Shown: piece by piece, positions 60,101 through 64,000 of the stretch
Numbering within the stretch: position 1 is the stretch's first letter
How the letters are laid out: the number at the start of each line of letters is the position of its first letter
Origin: Sternotherus odoratus
Taxonomy: Eukaryota; Chordata; Testudines; Kinosternidae
DNA: 64,000 nucleotides
Reading direction: 5' to 3'
Assembly (NCBI GenBank): GCA_032164245.1
Contig: JAVMKO010000007.1
Location: 4,092,001-4,156,000, forward strand
Program-made: the position numbers and the translations under genes
The notes under the pieces: generated by a model
Database searches by the model: none
What the model saw: only the letters and a program-made list of their open reading frames with translations
What the model was told of the DNA's origin: nothing

Positions 60101-63100
60101 ACAGTCATCAGAACAAAGGGATGTATTTTCCTACCTGTTCTCTGTCTCCAGTTCATTCTTCCGTAAATTTGCGTCATCTAGCAGGCTCTGCAACAAGGCA
60201 ATCTTTTCATTGTCGGAACCTTCTTGGTTAAGCTTCAGCATCTTGTTCTCATGCTGAAGACGAATGAGTTTCTCCCTGGAGAAACAAAATACAAATGGAT
60301 ATAAAAATCTTATAGATTGCTACAAGAAGCAAATCACAGGAAGTGTGAATATAATTTTCTCTTTACCAGTTTTAGAGATGATTAGAGATGAAATAACTGT
60401 TTTAAATGGAGATTAGTCATTTTCACAAAATAACTGCTTGGCATTTGATTCAGTACTCATCAGCATATTTATCACATCACTAATATATCTTAAAGACAAA
60501 TATAATACACACAAAAGAAAGTTACTCACCGGTAGCTGGCATTCCTTAATACTTTATTACACAGATCCATGCTCATGGAACATGTCTATACATTGCACCA
60601 AAGCCTGCATCAGTGGGGAATGAGTGGACTTTGTCTTGAGCTATGAAATATTCCAGGCAAAGCTTTATAAAGAGATGTGGATCCCCTATGTACCTTCATT
60701 TGCTTCTACTTCATTGGAATCCAACATAGACTCAAAAGGCATAGTTGAATAACTTGCCTTTTTCTTTCGAATACTGTTAGTTCAGATACCCACAGTTGGA
60801 AGACTGACAAGTGGTAAAGAGACAGATTTGAGGAGAAGACTTTAAAATGACTGCAGGACTCCCTTCTCAAACTGGATTTTGAGAATAATGAGGTGAATAA
60901 AGCTGTGTAAAAGGTACAAGCTGAGCTCCATATAGCAGTGCCAAAGAGTCTTTATCAAGGACAAGAGTATTCATCGATTCAACCTTTTAAAAAAAGGTTT
61001 AACCCATTTTGACAAAGGAAATTGCTTCTTGTTTAACCCACAAATGGTCTGGGGGATTTAAGGAAGAATTTTGTTCTGTTAAGATAGTGAACAAGGGTCA
61101 TCTTAAGATCTAAAGTATGCAGCATAACCTCCCTTGGCAGTGAACACTGCTTGGTGAAGAAGTCAGGCAAATTTGATTACCTGATTCAAATGAAAATCAG
61201 TGGCTACTTTAGGGACAAATGTGGGGTACTGGCTCGGCCCAGCTTTCGGACCCATTTACCCATCCCTCAGGGGGAGAGAGAACTCAGGTTTGAGCATTGG
61301 CCTGCTAAACCCAGGATTGTGAGTTCAATCCTTTAGGGAGACATTTAGGGATCTGAGGCAGAAGTCTGTGGGTGAGATTGTGGTCTGCTTTGTGCAGGAG
61401 GTCAGACTAGATGATCATAACAGTCCTTTCTGACCTTAAAAGTCTATGAGCTATGGATTCCCCCTGTGAACAGCAAGTCAGGGATGGTATGAAGCTGACA
61501 CATTGGCTCCTACACTACCACCAACGGAGGCCCCCAGTGGCGGGGGGGGGGGGGGGGGAGAGGAGAATACACCAGAGGTGTGTGTATTCTGGCAACACAT
61601 GGTTGGAAGTTGAAGACTGCCTTTGTATTCTGTCAGTCCTGGATTTCTGACTGCTAAAATAAGATGACTTTTTACGACAGTCCAATGAAAGAAAGAGCTG
61701 AGAGGAGCTATGACATCTAAAAGGTGGTGTTTCTCCTAGAAGTTCATTGTTAAAGGAACAGTTTACCTTGAATCCCTTCCGTCTTCTAACAACCTACCTC
61801 GGTAGCTGATGGCTCTTTGTTGTCAATCCCTCCCTACATTTTACAGAGGAGGAGGAGGAATTCTCTAGGGAGTGATGGTGCTGCTTTTTCGGATTTTTCT
61901 CATGATCTCTCAATACAAAGGAAGAAGCTTTCAGTACCAAACCTGAAGTGACTCTTCAAAACATTCCAGTCCCTTGCAGAGTTGAACTTTGACTTGCCTC
62001 AAGAATGGGACTTGAAGAAAGGATGCCTCAGACTCTGCCCTGGAAGCTATATCTTTTTCCATCAGCATCAACCAGAGTAGAGACCCAGGTAGTTATGGGT
62101 CCAAGTAATAAAAGGCAAGCAGCTAGAGCGTCTTGGGACAAGAACCCCTCACGAAGCATTGAATATCAAAGTCTGTTATGATAGGTCTACACAGCCCACG
62201 ACAGTGCATCTCCCAGGCTGGACCGACAGGTTGGGCTTGTGCTACCACGCTACAAGTAGCTGTGTAGACACTGCGGCTTTGGCTGGAGCTTGGGATGGGG
62301 GTGGGCATCAGAGCCCAATCTCTAGCCTGAGCAGAATCTTCAAAGCCTCGTCTACACAGCTATTGTTAGTATGGCAGCATGCGGCCAAGGCTGTCAATGT
62401 GGGCTGGGAGGCTTGCTGGCATGGGTCTGTGTAGACATATCATTACAGATTTCCTGCCTCTACAGCAAGGTTAGGTCTTAAAGCTGGTCTTTCTTCCTGG
62501 CTCTATGGAGACAATAAGCATGAGTTCACTCACTTGATTTCAGGAGTAACAATTTCCGCTGCTAGACTGTCAGAAGATTCCTGGCTTCCCAGTGGCATCA
62601 ATCCTGTTTCAGACAAACAAAGAAAAGGATTAACAGAAAGTATAGTAACTTTTGTTTCAAAAGGCTATGGATATTGTTCAACAGGATTAAATTTTAAGAG
62701 AATATGTAAAGCCGTATGCTGCTTGTGAGTATGAGAGAAATAATACAGAGTCAGGCAATAATAGGAAGGAAAGATGAACATAACGCCATTTTTGAACAGG
62801 TTTTCTGTTCCCATTTCCCTCCATTTTGGACAAAGTTTTGTATATAACTTATGGTTTACTCCTTGGTTTATGTAAAAATATGAATATTTGCATGATGTGA
62901 TGCATTAATTTATATTCCGTATATATGTACCACACATATAAGTTTTGGAAAACTATGTTAGGACATTAATGCAAATTTTTTGGAGATAAGCGAGTTGGCT
63001 TCTCACTGCCATTACTTAGAAATCAAACTTTTAAAACTTTTTTAAAATATCACATTTCAGGAGAGACCAAGCATGGAAAACTTCAACCAAAGGTTGAAAG

Positions 63101-63367
63101 CTTCATGAAGTTCTGAACATCTAAAAATGTGATTATAGCAGAAGTTGTTTTGTGATCTCAAATTAGTGGAGGTTACATTGGCCAGCTAAAACAAAGATAA
63201 ACTCATCTACCCTGCACCTATGAAACCTCTGTGGACGTTCTTTAGAAAAAGGTAACTTTGGTTTCTCTTTCTCCATTACCTGAAGTGGTAAGCTGCCCTT
63301 CTTGTGCTTGTACGCATCGAAGCTCTTCGATAGTTTCTTTTAGGGAATCTCTTTCCGTCCTTAACCT
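33045..63367 (-). CDS. HOOK1: HOOK1 3' part: last ten coding exons
   Basis: HOOK1 is a microtubule-associated adaptor that links cargo to dynein/dynactin and forms the FHF complex with AKTIP (FTS) and FHIP proteins. The ten exons here sum to 924 bases, 307 residues plus stop, corresponding to roughly residues 422-728 of the 728-residue human protein from memory. The N-terminal Hook domain and the first coiled coils lie beyond 64000. Recognisable segments in order: [126 protein letters not shown] and [14 protein letters not shown]. The sequence is mostly heptad-like coiled coil, ending in the basic C-terminal tail that precedes or overlaps the FTS/FHIP-binding part. Introns are long and full of transposons. 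All junctions are GT-AG and phases agree, so the gene looks functional. Confidence 0.96.
33973..34044 (-). CDS. HOOK1: HOOK1 exon (9th in window)
   Basis: 72 bp, acceptor cccctag, donor gtaaga. Encodes [20 protein letters not shown] then WYNM, in phase 0 at both ends. Confidence 0.93.
34149..34225 (-). repeat. SINE/CR1 tail fragment
   Basis: On + it reads gattcagagattccaaggcc, then aaaagggaccattgtgataa and tctagtctgacttcctgtgt. This is the antisense of the CR1-like tail shared with the turtle SINE. It lies in the HOOK1 intron between the exons at 33973 and 34313. Confidence 0.65.
34313..34417 (-). CDS. HOOK1: HOOK1 exon (8th in window)
   Basis: 105 bp, acceptor tgcatcttgcag, donor gtaaca. 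Encodes [20 protein letters not shown] and [15 protein letters not shown]. The conserved [20 protein letters not shown] block is diagnostic of HOOK1. Confidence 0.95.
34418..35300. other. HOOK1 intron sequence
   Basis: Unique-looking intron sequence ending in a short (GT)n run at about 35290-35306. No element recognised. Confidence 0.4.
35307..35972 (+). mobile_element. Penelope-like element, 5'-truncated copy with GIY-YIG domain
   Basis: The 3' end of a Penelope-like retroelement, antisense to HOOK1. An open frame (35293-35607) carries the GIY-YIG endonuclease: [33 protein letters not shown] and [10 protein letters not shown]. It is followed by a tail with the compact motif accgatgaagtgagctatag...cacgaaagc (35849-35878) and the terminal cagactaacacggctgct (35945-35962). 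It differs from the 51.7-55.5 kb copies at many sites, so it is an older or different subfamily. RT is absent. Confidence 0.8.
35980..36830 (+). repeat. Ancient CR1/L3-type LINE fragment, interrupted by a SINE
   Basis: The translation [20 protein letters not shown] resembles the LINE RT block around YLDFSKAFDTVPHKRLL, and KKDLGII and [12 protein letters not shown] follow further on, as in CR1-clade ORF2. Many stops. It is split by the SINE at 36296-36535. Confidence 0.55.
36296..36535 (+). repeat. tRNA-Ser/Leu-type SINE
   Basis: The head gatggccgagcgattaaagg (from 36302) resembles the A-box region of tRNA-Ser/Leu, and gggtctgagtttc (about 36347-36359) resembles a B box. A body of about 170 bp follows (tgcgaaatgggtacctgatc, taaactgtatcagcctga), so it is a SINE and not a tRNA gene. 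Different from the tortoise SINE; family not identified. Confidence 0.5.
37284..37456 (-). repeat. Tortoise-type SINE
   Basis: Antisense copy: the CR1-like tail at the low end (gtcagaagggaacattatga, tcatctagtctgatctcctg) and the tRNA-like head at the high end (ggattgaactcacaagcctg, tttagcaggccaatgctcaa). It lies about 100 bp from the HOOK1 exon at 37562. Confidence 0.8.
37562..37662 (-). CDS. HOOK1: HOOK1 exon (7th in window)
   Basis: 101 bp. The acceptor ttatcacgaag is weak, with a poor pyrimidine tract; the donor is gtaagt. Encodes [20 protein letters not shown] and [13 protein letters not shown]. The phase is right on both sides, so the weak acceptor is used. Confidence 0.92.
37663..38757. 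other. HOOK1 intron sequence
   Basis: AT-rich unique intron sequence; nothing recognised. Confidence 0.4.
38759..39412 (-). mobile_element. CR1 LINE 3' end, well preserved
   Basis: The minus strand ends in ttatgttcttatgttatgtt-like repeats, the 3' terminus of a CR1 subfamily. An uninterrupted 141-codon frame (39392-38967) encodes the ORF2 C terminus: [56 protein letters not shown]. The open frame suggests a fairly young insertion. 5'-truncated. Confidence 0.88.
39413..41345. other. HOOK1 intron sequence around the exon at 40862
   Basis: Apart from the exon, AT-rich unique sequence with no recognised element. Confidence 0.4.
40862..40944 (-). CDS. HOOK1: HOOK1 exon (6th in window)
   Basis: 83 bp, acceptor aatttgcaacag, donor gtgagt. 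Encodes [20 protein letters not shown] and EPRYNNS plus one base of a Ser codon. Confidence 0.94.
41346..43372 (-). mobile_element. DIRS-like retroelement C
   Basis: Both ends are present as inverted copies. The low end reads gtaactggtagttcttcaag, tgtggtccctatttgtattc, then gtacctgagtctagatgtat. The high end on the minus strand reads aatcttcttcgagtggaggt, ccctttatgtattcc, then gtacctgaatccagatgttt. An internal complementary copy (ggtacaggtaagtaacctcc, 41625-41644) stands inside the low end. The minus strand near 42.0-41.75 kb encodes a recombinase remnant ([12 protein letters not shown]). The rest is degenerate GC-moderate sequence. It sits in a HOOK1 intron, same orientation. Confidence 0.7.
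41755..41994 (-). pseudogene. DIRS recombinase C-terminal relic
   Basis: [13 protein letters not shown] is the conserved block before the catalytic Tyr of DIRS recombinases; SHIGQLRR upstream is the decayed H-x-x-R region. Frames are broken. Confidence 0.5.
43448..43576 (-). repeat. Tail of an older Penelope-like subfamily
   Basis: The minus strand reads gctctgtagagctcaaaagc, ttggtccaataaaagatatt, then atcctggggccaacagggtt. It has the same layout as other Penelope tails (stem-like block, AATAAA, terminal ccaaca.gg). Related copy at 45725-45850. Confidence 0.5.
43577..44027. mobile_element. hAT-like element fragment, GC-rich interior
   Basis: The high end reads gggaaaaattagagagaaca then ctg, the complement of a cagtgttctctctaattttt terminus common in turtle hAT elements. 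The interior is CCCCA-rich filler without a coding domain. The left terminus is not found, so it is truncated. It abuts Penelope sequence on both sides. Confidence 0.5.
44755..44969. mobile_element. Head-to-head pair of Penelope tails with target duplication
   Basis: Arms 44753-44838 and 44848-44933 are inverted copies (about 83 of 86 positions match by eye), with a 9-bp spacer. Only the right copy continues 36 bp to the terminal ctattccagactaacacggc. The flanks cttgcagagtatag at 44741-44754 and 44970-44983 are identical, showing that the pair went in as one unit. Each arm contains the stem block gacgaagtgggtattagccc acgaaagc or its complement. Confidence 0.8.
45048..45313 (-). repeat. CR1 LINE 3' fragment
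   Basis: + strand reads catagactcataagactgga then agggaactcaagaggtcatc. The minus frame gives [20 protein letters not shown] and [20 protein letters not shown], the ORF2 C terminus. Inserted in the degenerate Penelope element. Confidence 0.85.
45725..45850 (+). repeat. Tail of an older Penelope-like subfamily
   Basis: Contains gtgctcaaaagcttgtgcct, caagttggtccaataaaagc and tattacctcacctacctta; related to 43448-43576 in opposite orientation. Confidence 0.5.
45868..46272. mobile_element. hAT-type non-autonomous element
   Basis: Terminal repeats cagcggctctcaacc and ggttgagaaccactg. Flanks ataaaatg (45860-45867) and atataatg (46273-46280) match at 7 of 8 bases. Non-coding interior. Same family as 57462-57932. 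Confidence 0.78.
46273..46652. other. HOOK1 intron sequence
   Basis: AT-rich unique sequence; nothing recognised before the small exon. Confidence 0.4.
46653..46687 (-). CDS. HOOK1: HOOK1 35-bp small exon (5th in window)
   Basis: 35 bp, acceptor ttctattttag, donor gtaagt. Encodes [11 protein letters not shown] plus two bases of a Leu codon. Human HOOK1 has [11 protein letters not shown] here from memory. It is too short for ORF finders, but phase and homology agree on both sides. Confidence 0.92.
46688..47698. other. HOOK1 intron sequence
   Basis: AT-rich intron with a G run at about 47574-47587. No element recognised. Confidence 0.4.
47699..47865. repeat. MITE with GGGTATGTCTACACTG termini
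   Basis: Left end gggtatgtctacactg; right end cagtctagatgtaccc is its near complement. Turtle-type palindromic MITE. No clear target duplication. Confidence 0.55.
48170..48295 (+). repeat. L2/MIR-type 3' tail
   Basis: aatgtaagctctttgggcaa, ttctgcttgtacagtgccgg and gcacaaggggatcctggtcc are the landmarks of a widespread amniote retroposon tail. Exact family not assigned. Confidence 0.45.
48296..50357. other. HOOK1 intron sequence
   Basis: AT-rich intron with faint old repeat fragments only, such as aactaaggatccaacc near 48600 and ttacaagatgg-like retroposon tail sequence near 49040. No exon seen. Confidence 0.4.
50358..50573. repeat. MITE with terminal inverted repeats
   Basis: The ends agggcttatctccact and gatgtagacctgcctt are imperfect complements. 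The interior holds complementary gatcgatgctg.. / ..cgtcgactc and aatgggagagcttctcccgt blocks. Turtle-type MITE. Confidence 0.5.
50574..51422. other. HOOK1 intron sequence
   Basis: AT-rich unique sequence; nothing recognised. Confidence 0.4.
51423..51510 (-). CDS. HOOK1: HOOK1 exon (4th in window)
   Basis: 88 bp, acceptor tctgttttctag, donor gtaagt. Encodes [20 protein letters not shown] then QEQGSKAED, ending in phase 0. The Penelope palindrome lies about 190 bp upstream in the adjacent intron (transcript sense). Confidence 0.94.
51771..51799 (-). ncRNA. Hammerhead-like motif in Penelope tail (left arm)
   Basis: Mirror copy of the motif at 55402-55430, on the minus strand. Confidence 0.4.
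51911..53539 (-). CDS. Penelope RT + GIY-YIG, left arm (5'-truncated)
   Basis: A 542-codon open frame on the minus strand. It starts inside the RT: the first 11 or so residues come from the spacer read backwards, and element homology starts at [20 protein letters not shown]. It shares RT (YIDDIFIIW with the catalytic Asp pair), the Cys-rich segment and the GIY-YIG endonuclease with the right arm, and ends ARRIIHTP. It lacks the N-terminal RT fingers and the KPADKGG region, so it is not expected to be active. The ATG used is fortuitous. Confidence 0.8.
   Translation of the reverse strand: MACRNWYWRVGRPIISGIGTLTEGLSGYVDSLLRPYATSTPSYLRDTTDFLRKLQCIGDLPENTILATMDVEALYTNIPHKDGIQAVRNSIPDDATAQVVAELCDFILTHNYFKFGDNIYLQTSGTAMGTRMAPQYANIFMADLEQRFLNSRPLTPLLYLRYIDDIFIIWTHGKETLEEFHHDFNSFHPNIHLSLDQSTQEIHFLDTTVQINDGHIDTTLYRKPTDSYAYLHATSFHPGHTTRSIVYSQALRYNRICSNPSDRDQHLRDLHQAFSKLQYPHKEIRTQINRARRVPRSLLLQDKPKKKNNRTPLAITYSPQLKPLQRIISDLQPILDNNPSLSKALGGRPVLAHRQPANLKQILNSNSTLHHNNSNSGTNPCNKPRCQLCPHIYTSNTITGPNQINHTITGSFTCTSTNVIYAIICHQCPSAMYIGQTGQSLRKRINAHKSDIRNGNIQKPVGEHFNLPGHTITDLKVTILQKGNFRSRLQRETAELQFICKFSSHTLGLNRDLQWLAHYRHCFSSLHVHTPHSNARRIIHTP
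53518..55290 (+). CDS. Penelope RT + GIY-YIG, right arm (5'-truncated)
   Basis: The frame is open from at least 53518 ([20 protein letters not shown]) through [20 protein letters not shown], an upstream RT block, to TGA at 55288-55290 (the first ATG at 53866 is internal). [34 protein letters not shown], and YIDDIF at about 54145-54162 with the catalytic Asp pair. A linker follows, then [13 protein letters not shown] (Cys-rich, probable zinc-binding), then [17 protein letters not shown]...[18 protein letters not shown] (about 54915-55008). Both enzymes serve target-primed reverse transcription in Penelope-like elements. There are no internal stops, so the copy is young, but it is truncated at its 5' end. 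Confidence 0.85.
   Translation, partial: NTNFYRPLPYDPTEEYTKKLHHLLRTLPALTQEQINIPLEPRPGLFYLLPKIHKPGNPGRPIISGIGTLTEGLSGYVDSLLRPYATSTPSYLRDTTDFLRKLQCIGDLPENTILATMDVEALYTNIPHKDGIQAVRNSIPDDATAQVVAELCDFILTHNYFKFGDNIYLQTSGTAMGTRMAPQYANIFMADLEQRFLNSRPLTPLLYLRYIDDIFIIWTHGKETLEEFHHDFNSFHPNIHLSLDQSTQEIHFLDTTVQINDGHIDTTLYRKPTDSYAYLHATSFHPGHTTRSIVYSQALRYNRICSNPSDRDQHLRDLHQAFSKLQYPHKEIRTQINRARRVPRSLLLQDKPKKKNNRTPLAITYSPQLKPLQRIISDLQPILDNNPSLSKALGGRPVLAHRQPANLKQILNSNSTLHHNNSNSGTNPCNKPRCQLCPHIYTSNTITGPNQINHTITGSFTCTSTNVIYAIICHQCPSAMYIGQTGQSLRKRINAHKSDIRNGNIQKPVGEHFNLPGHTITDLKVTILQKGNFRSRLQRETAELQFICKFSSHTLGLNRDLQWLAHYRHCFSSLHVHTPHSNARRIIHTP
55402..55430 (+). ncRNA. Hammerhead-like motif in Penelope tail (right arm)
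   Basis: CCGACGA, a GTGGG/CCCAC hairpin and GAAA occur in the order of a hammerhead catalytic core (CUGANGA, stem II, GAAA). Departures: U4 is C, and one extra A precedes stem II. Penelope-like elements are known to carry hammerhead ribozymes in their terminal repeats. Activity of this version is uncertain. Confidence 0.4.
55524..57390 (-). repeat. Long CR1 LINE fragment, interrupted by a hAT element
   Basis: The 3' end at 55524-55580 reads (on +) tcatagaatatcagggttgg. Minus-strand ORF2 pieces: [40 protein letters not shown] (RT FADD motif; complement at about 57060-57100), [20 protein letters not shown], then after the gap [20 protein letters not shown]. 5'-truncated, with frameshifts and a C17 run at 55750-55766. 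The hAT at 56215-56869 splits it. Confidence 0.88.
56215..56869. mobile_element. hAT element inside the CR1, left end lost
   Basis: The right end ggctgtagtttgcccactct then tg is followed by ccctagat, the CR1 target sequence. The left copy of that target site is absent, so the left end is deleted; the left boundary is approximate. CCCC-rich interior as in the element at 58910. No coding domain. Confidence 0.6.
57462..57932. mobile_element. hAT-type non-autonomous element
   Basis: Terminal repeats cggtggttctgaacc and ggttgggaaccactg. Flanks tcctacag (57454-57461) and tcctagag (57933-57940) match at 7 of 8. Same family as 45868-46272. Confidence 0.75.
58622..58909 (-). repeat. CR1 LINE 3' fragment, first part
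   Basis: + reads aatcatagaatattagggtc then ggaagggacctccggaggtc, and continues to gaacagtctagat. It is cut by the hAT at 58910; the remainder resumes at 59679. Confidence 0.85.
58910..59678. mobile_element. hAT element with perfect 8-bp duplication, inside CR1
   Basis: Ends cagggctcttcaaacta and agtttggaaacccctg. Flanks gtctagat at 58902-58909 and 59679-59686 are identical. Carries tggcccgcaggccagatccg and cggcccacgaag near the ends and a GC-rich non-coding middle. Inserted in the CR1 at 58622. Confidence 0.85.
59679..59775 (-). repeat. CR1 LINE fragment, second part
   Basis: Resumes with gtctagatccatcct, then jumps to the cttctttaacttactggcaa ... gctaaagtcaagg block, so the CR1 also has an internal deletion. 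Confidence 0.7.
59776..60134. other. HOOK1 intron with DIRS-like end fragment
   Basis: The block ttagttacctgtaaatggtc (about 59976-59995) resembles DIRS-type ends seen elsewhere; otherwise unrecognised. Confidence 0.3.
60135..60275 (-). CDS. HOOK1: HOOK1 exon (3rd in window)
   Basis: 141 bp, acceptor tttctccag, donor gtagga. Encodes [40 protein letters not shown] and ELETEN, ending with AG of a split Arg. Strong heptad pattern. Confidence 0.94.
60527..62110 (-). mobile_element. Possible old DIRS-derived element
   Basis: The low end gttactcaccggtagctggc (60523-60542) resembles turtle DIRS termini, and acctacctcggtagctgatg at 61793-61812 may be an internal copy. No coding domain survives. A tortoise SINE (61268-61449) sits inside. 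Tentative. Confidence 0.35.
61268..61449 (+). repeat. Tortoise-type SINE
   Basis: The tRNA-like head (tttgagcattggcctgctaa, ttgtgagttcaatcctttag) is fused to the CR1-like tail (ggtcagactagatgatcata, ctgaccttaaaagtctatga). Followed shortly by a G run at about 61541-61558. Confidence 0.82.
62179..62442. repeat. MITE with TTA target duplication
   Basis: Ends tgataggtctacacag and ctgtgtagacatatca; flanks tta (62176-62178 and 62443-62445). The size and 3-bp TWA duplication fit a Harbinger-type MITE. It lies 91 bp from a HOOK1 exon. Confidence 0.6.
62534..62603 (-). CDS. HOOK1: HOOK1 exon (2nd in window)
   Basis: 70 bp between acceptor gtctgaaacag and donor gtgagt. It completes the split Gly and encodes [20 protein letters not shown] then EI plus a split Lys. 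This is the short Ser-rich break between coiled coils. Confidence 0.93.
62604..63279. other. HOOK1 intron sequence
   Basis: AT-rich unique sequence between two HOOK1 exons; no element seen. Confidence 0.4.
63280..63367 (-). CDS. HOOK1: HOOK1 exon (1st in window)
   Basis: 88 bp. Acceptor ccaatcactcag, donor gtaatg. Starts in phase 0 with RLRTERD and ends after LTTS plus the first base of a Gly codon. It encodes coiled coil. Confidence 0.93.
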
Positions 63368-63569
63368 CTGAGTGATTGGAAGGACAATACATATTAATCT
63401 CAACTCTACAAATCCATCTTTAACTCTAGGCAAGTGGCCACTATGTGCATCAATGTCAGCACTTTAACAAACAAAGAGGATTAATGTGCACTGCTTAGAA
63501 ATGCCTTTCCTAGCAAGGAATTCCAATTCCTTCCCCGGGCAGAATTTAAAAATGCAAATAAAAAAAAGA

Positions 63570-63880
63570 GCAGTTACTCACCAATCCCTATGGCTCTTTG
63601 AGAGTCCTGTCTCTGAATATCTACACTTGTCAAGACACTTGGCATTATGAACTTTCAGAAATTTAAGGAGAGCAGTATCCCCATTAGGGCCACTCACACT
63701 GTCCTTCCTCTCCTCTTGTGCAGGGCTCCTAGCAATCCAATGGAAGTGGTCCAACAGACTTTCAGTTCCTTCCCCTAATATGGGAGTTCTTAACTCTGCT
63801 CAGAAGAAGTCAGGAAGGCAGGTGGGGAATGGGAATATGCAGAAGCAAAACACTGAGGAAGTATGGTTACTGGTAAGTAC
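63570..63880 (-). repeat. Short DIRS-like non-autonomous fragment
   Basis: gttactcaccaatccctatg near the low end and atggttactggtaagtaccg near 63862-63881 are complementary-type termini as in DIRS derivatives. No coding sequence. Confidence 0.35.
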
Positions 63881-64000
63881 CGTATATATTCAATCATAAG
63901 CTGGTTCATTTATAAGACGACCCCCCCAAGATGGATTAGTAAAAATTGGAAATTTTTATGAACATTCATAAACCAACCCTATAATTCGGCTTATGAACAA
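63881..64000. repeat. Partial DNA-transposon-like repeat at the window edge
   Basis: The blocks tcatttataagacgaccccc and ataaaccaaccctataattc belong to a repeat with related internal copies; cut by the window end. Class unresolved. Confidence 0.35.

Overview
This is a vertebrate nuclear genome window, most probably from a cryptodiran turtle. It carries several tRNA-headed SINEs with a CR1-like 3' tail (the tortoise Pol III SINE type), many CR1 LINE fragments, Penelope-like and DIRS-like retroelements, and hAT elements. That mixture is typical of turtles. No bacterial, plasmid or phage features are present.

Two protein-coding genes are recognisable, both cut by the window. The last two coding exons of KCMF1 (ubiquitin ligase of the UBR4 branch of the N-degron system) lie on the + strand at 2526-7410, followed by a 3'UTR to about 9.2 kb. 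The last ten coding exons of HOOK1 (dynein/dynactin adaptor) lie on the - strand from 63367 down to the stop at 33045, followed by a 3'UTR to about 30.0 kb. The two genes converge. Every exon junction read here follows GT-AG and the reading phases join without error. The 20 kb between them holds a C/G-rich minisatellite (12.3-14.9 kb), a GC-rich interspersed repeat (15.2-16.2 kb), a possible solo LTR (16.5-17.1 kb), a repeat-poor AT-rich stretch (17.2-22.9 kb) that may be the 3' end of an unrecognised minus-strand transcript, and a long DIRS-like retroelement (23.0-26.0 kb).

The most interesting structure lies in a HOOK1 intron. It is a Penelope-like element arranged as two head-to-head copies (arms 51713-53510 and 53691-55488, apparently identical, 180 bp spacer) bounded by a single 14-15 bp target duplication. 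A second, smaller head-to-head pair of Penelope tails (44755-44969) has its own target duplication, and its left arm stops at nearly the same point relative to the element end. The repeated design suggests a mechanism rather than chance. The tails carry a compact motif that resembles a hammerhead ribozyme core but departs from consensus.

Three DIRS-like elements (4.1-6.3, 23.0-26.0, 41.3-43.4 kb) carry remnants of RNase H and tyrosine recombinase. Two of them retain inverted ends. Several hAT elements have 8 bp target duplications that are intact or one base off, and some sit inside CR1 copies, giving a relative order of insertion. Boundaries of repeats are by eye; no database or alignment was run.
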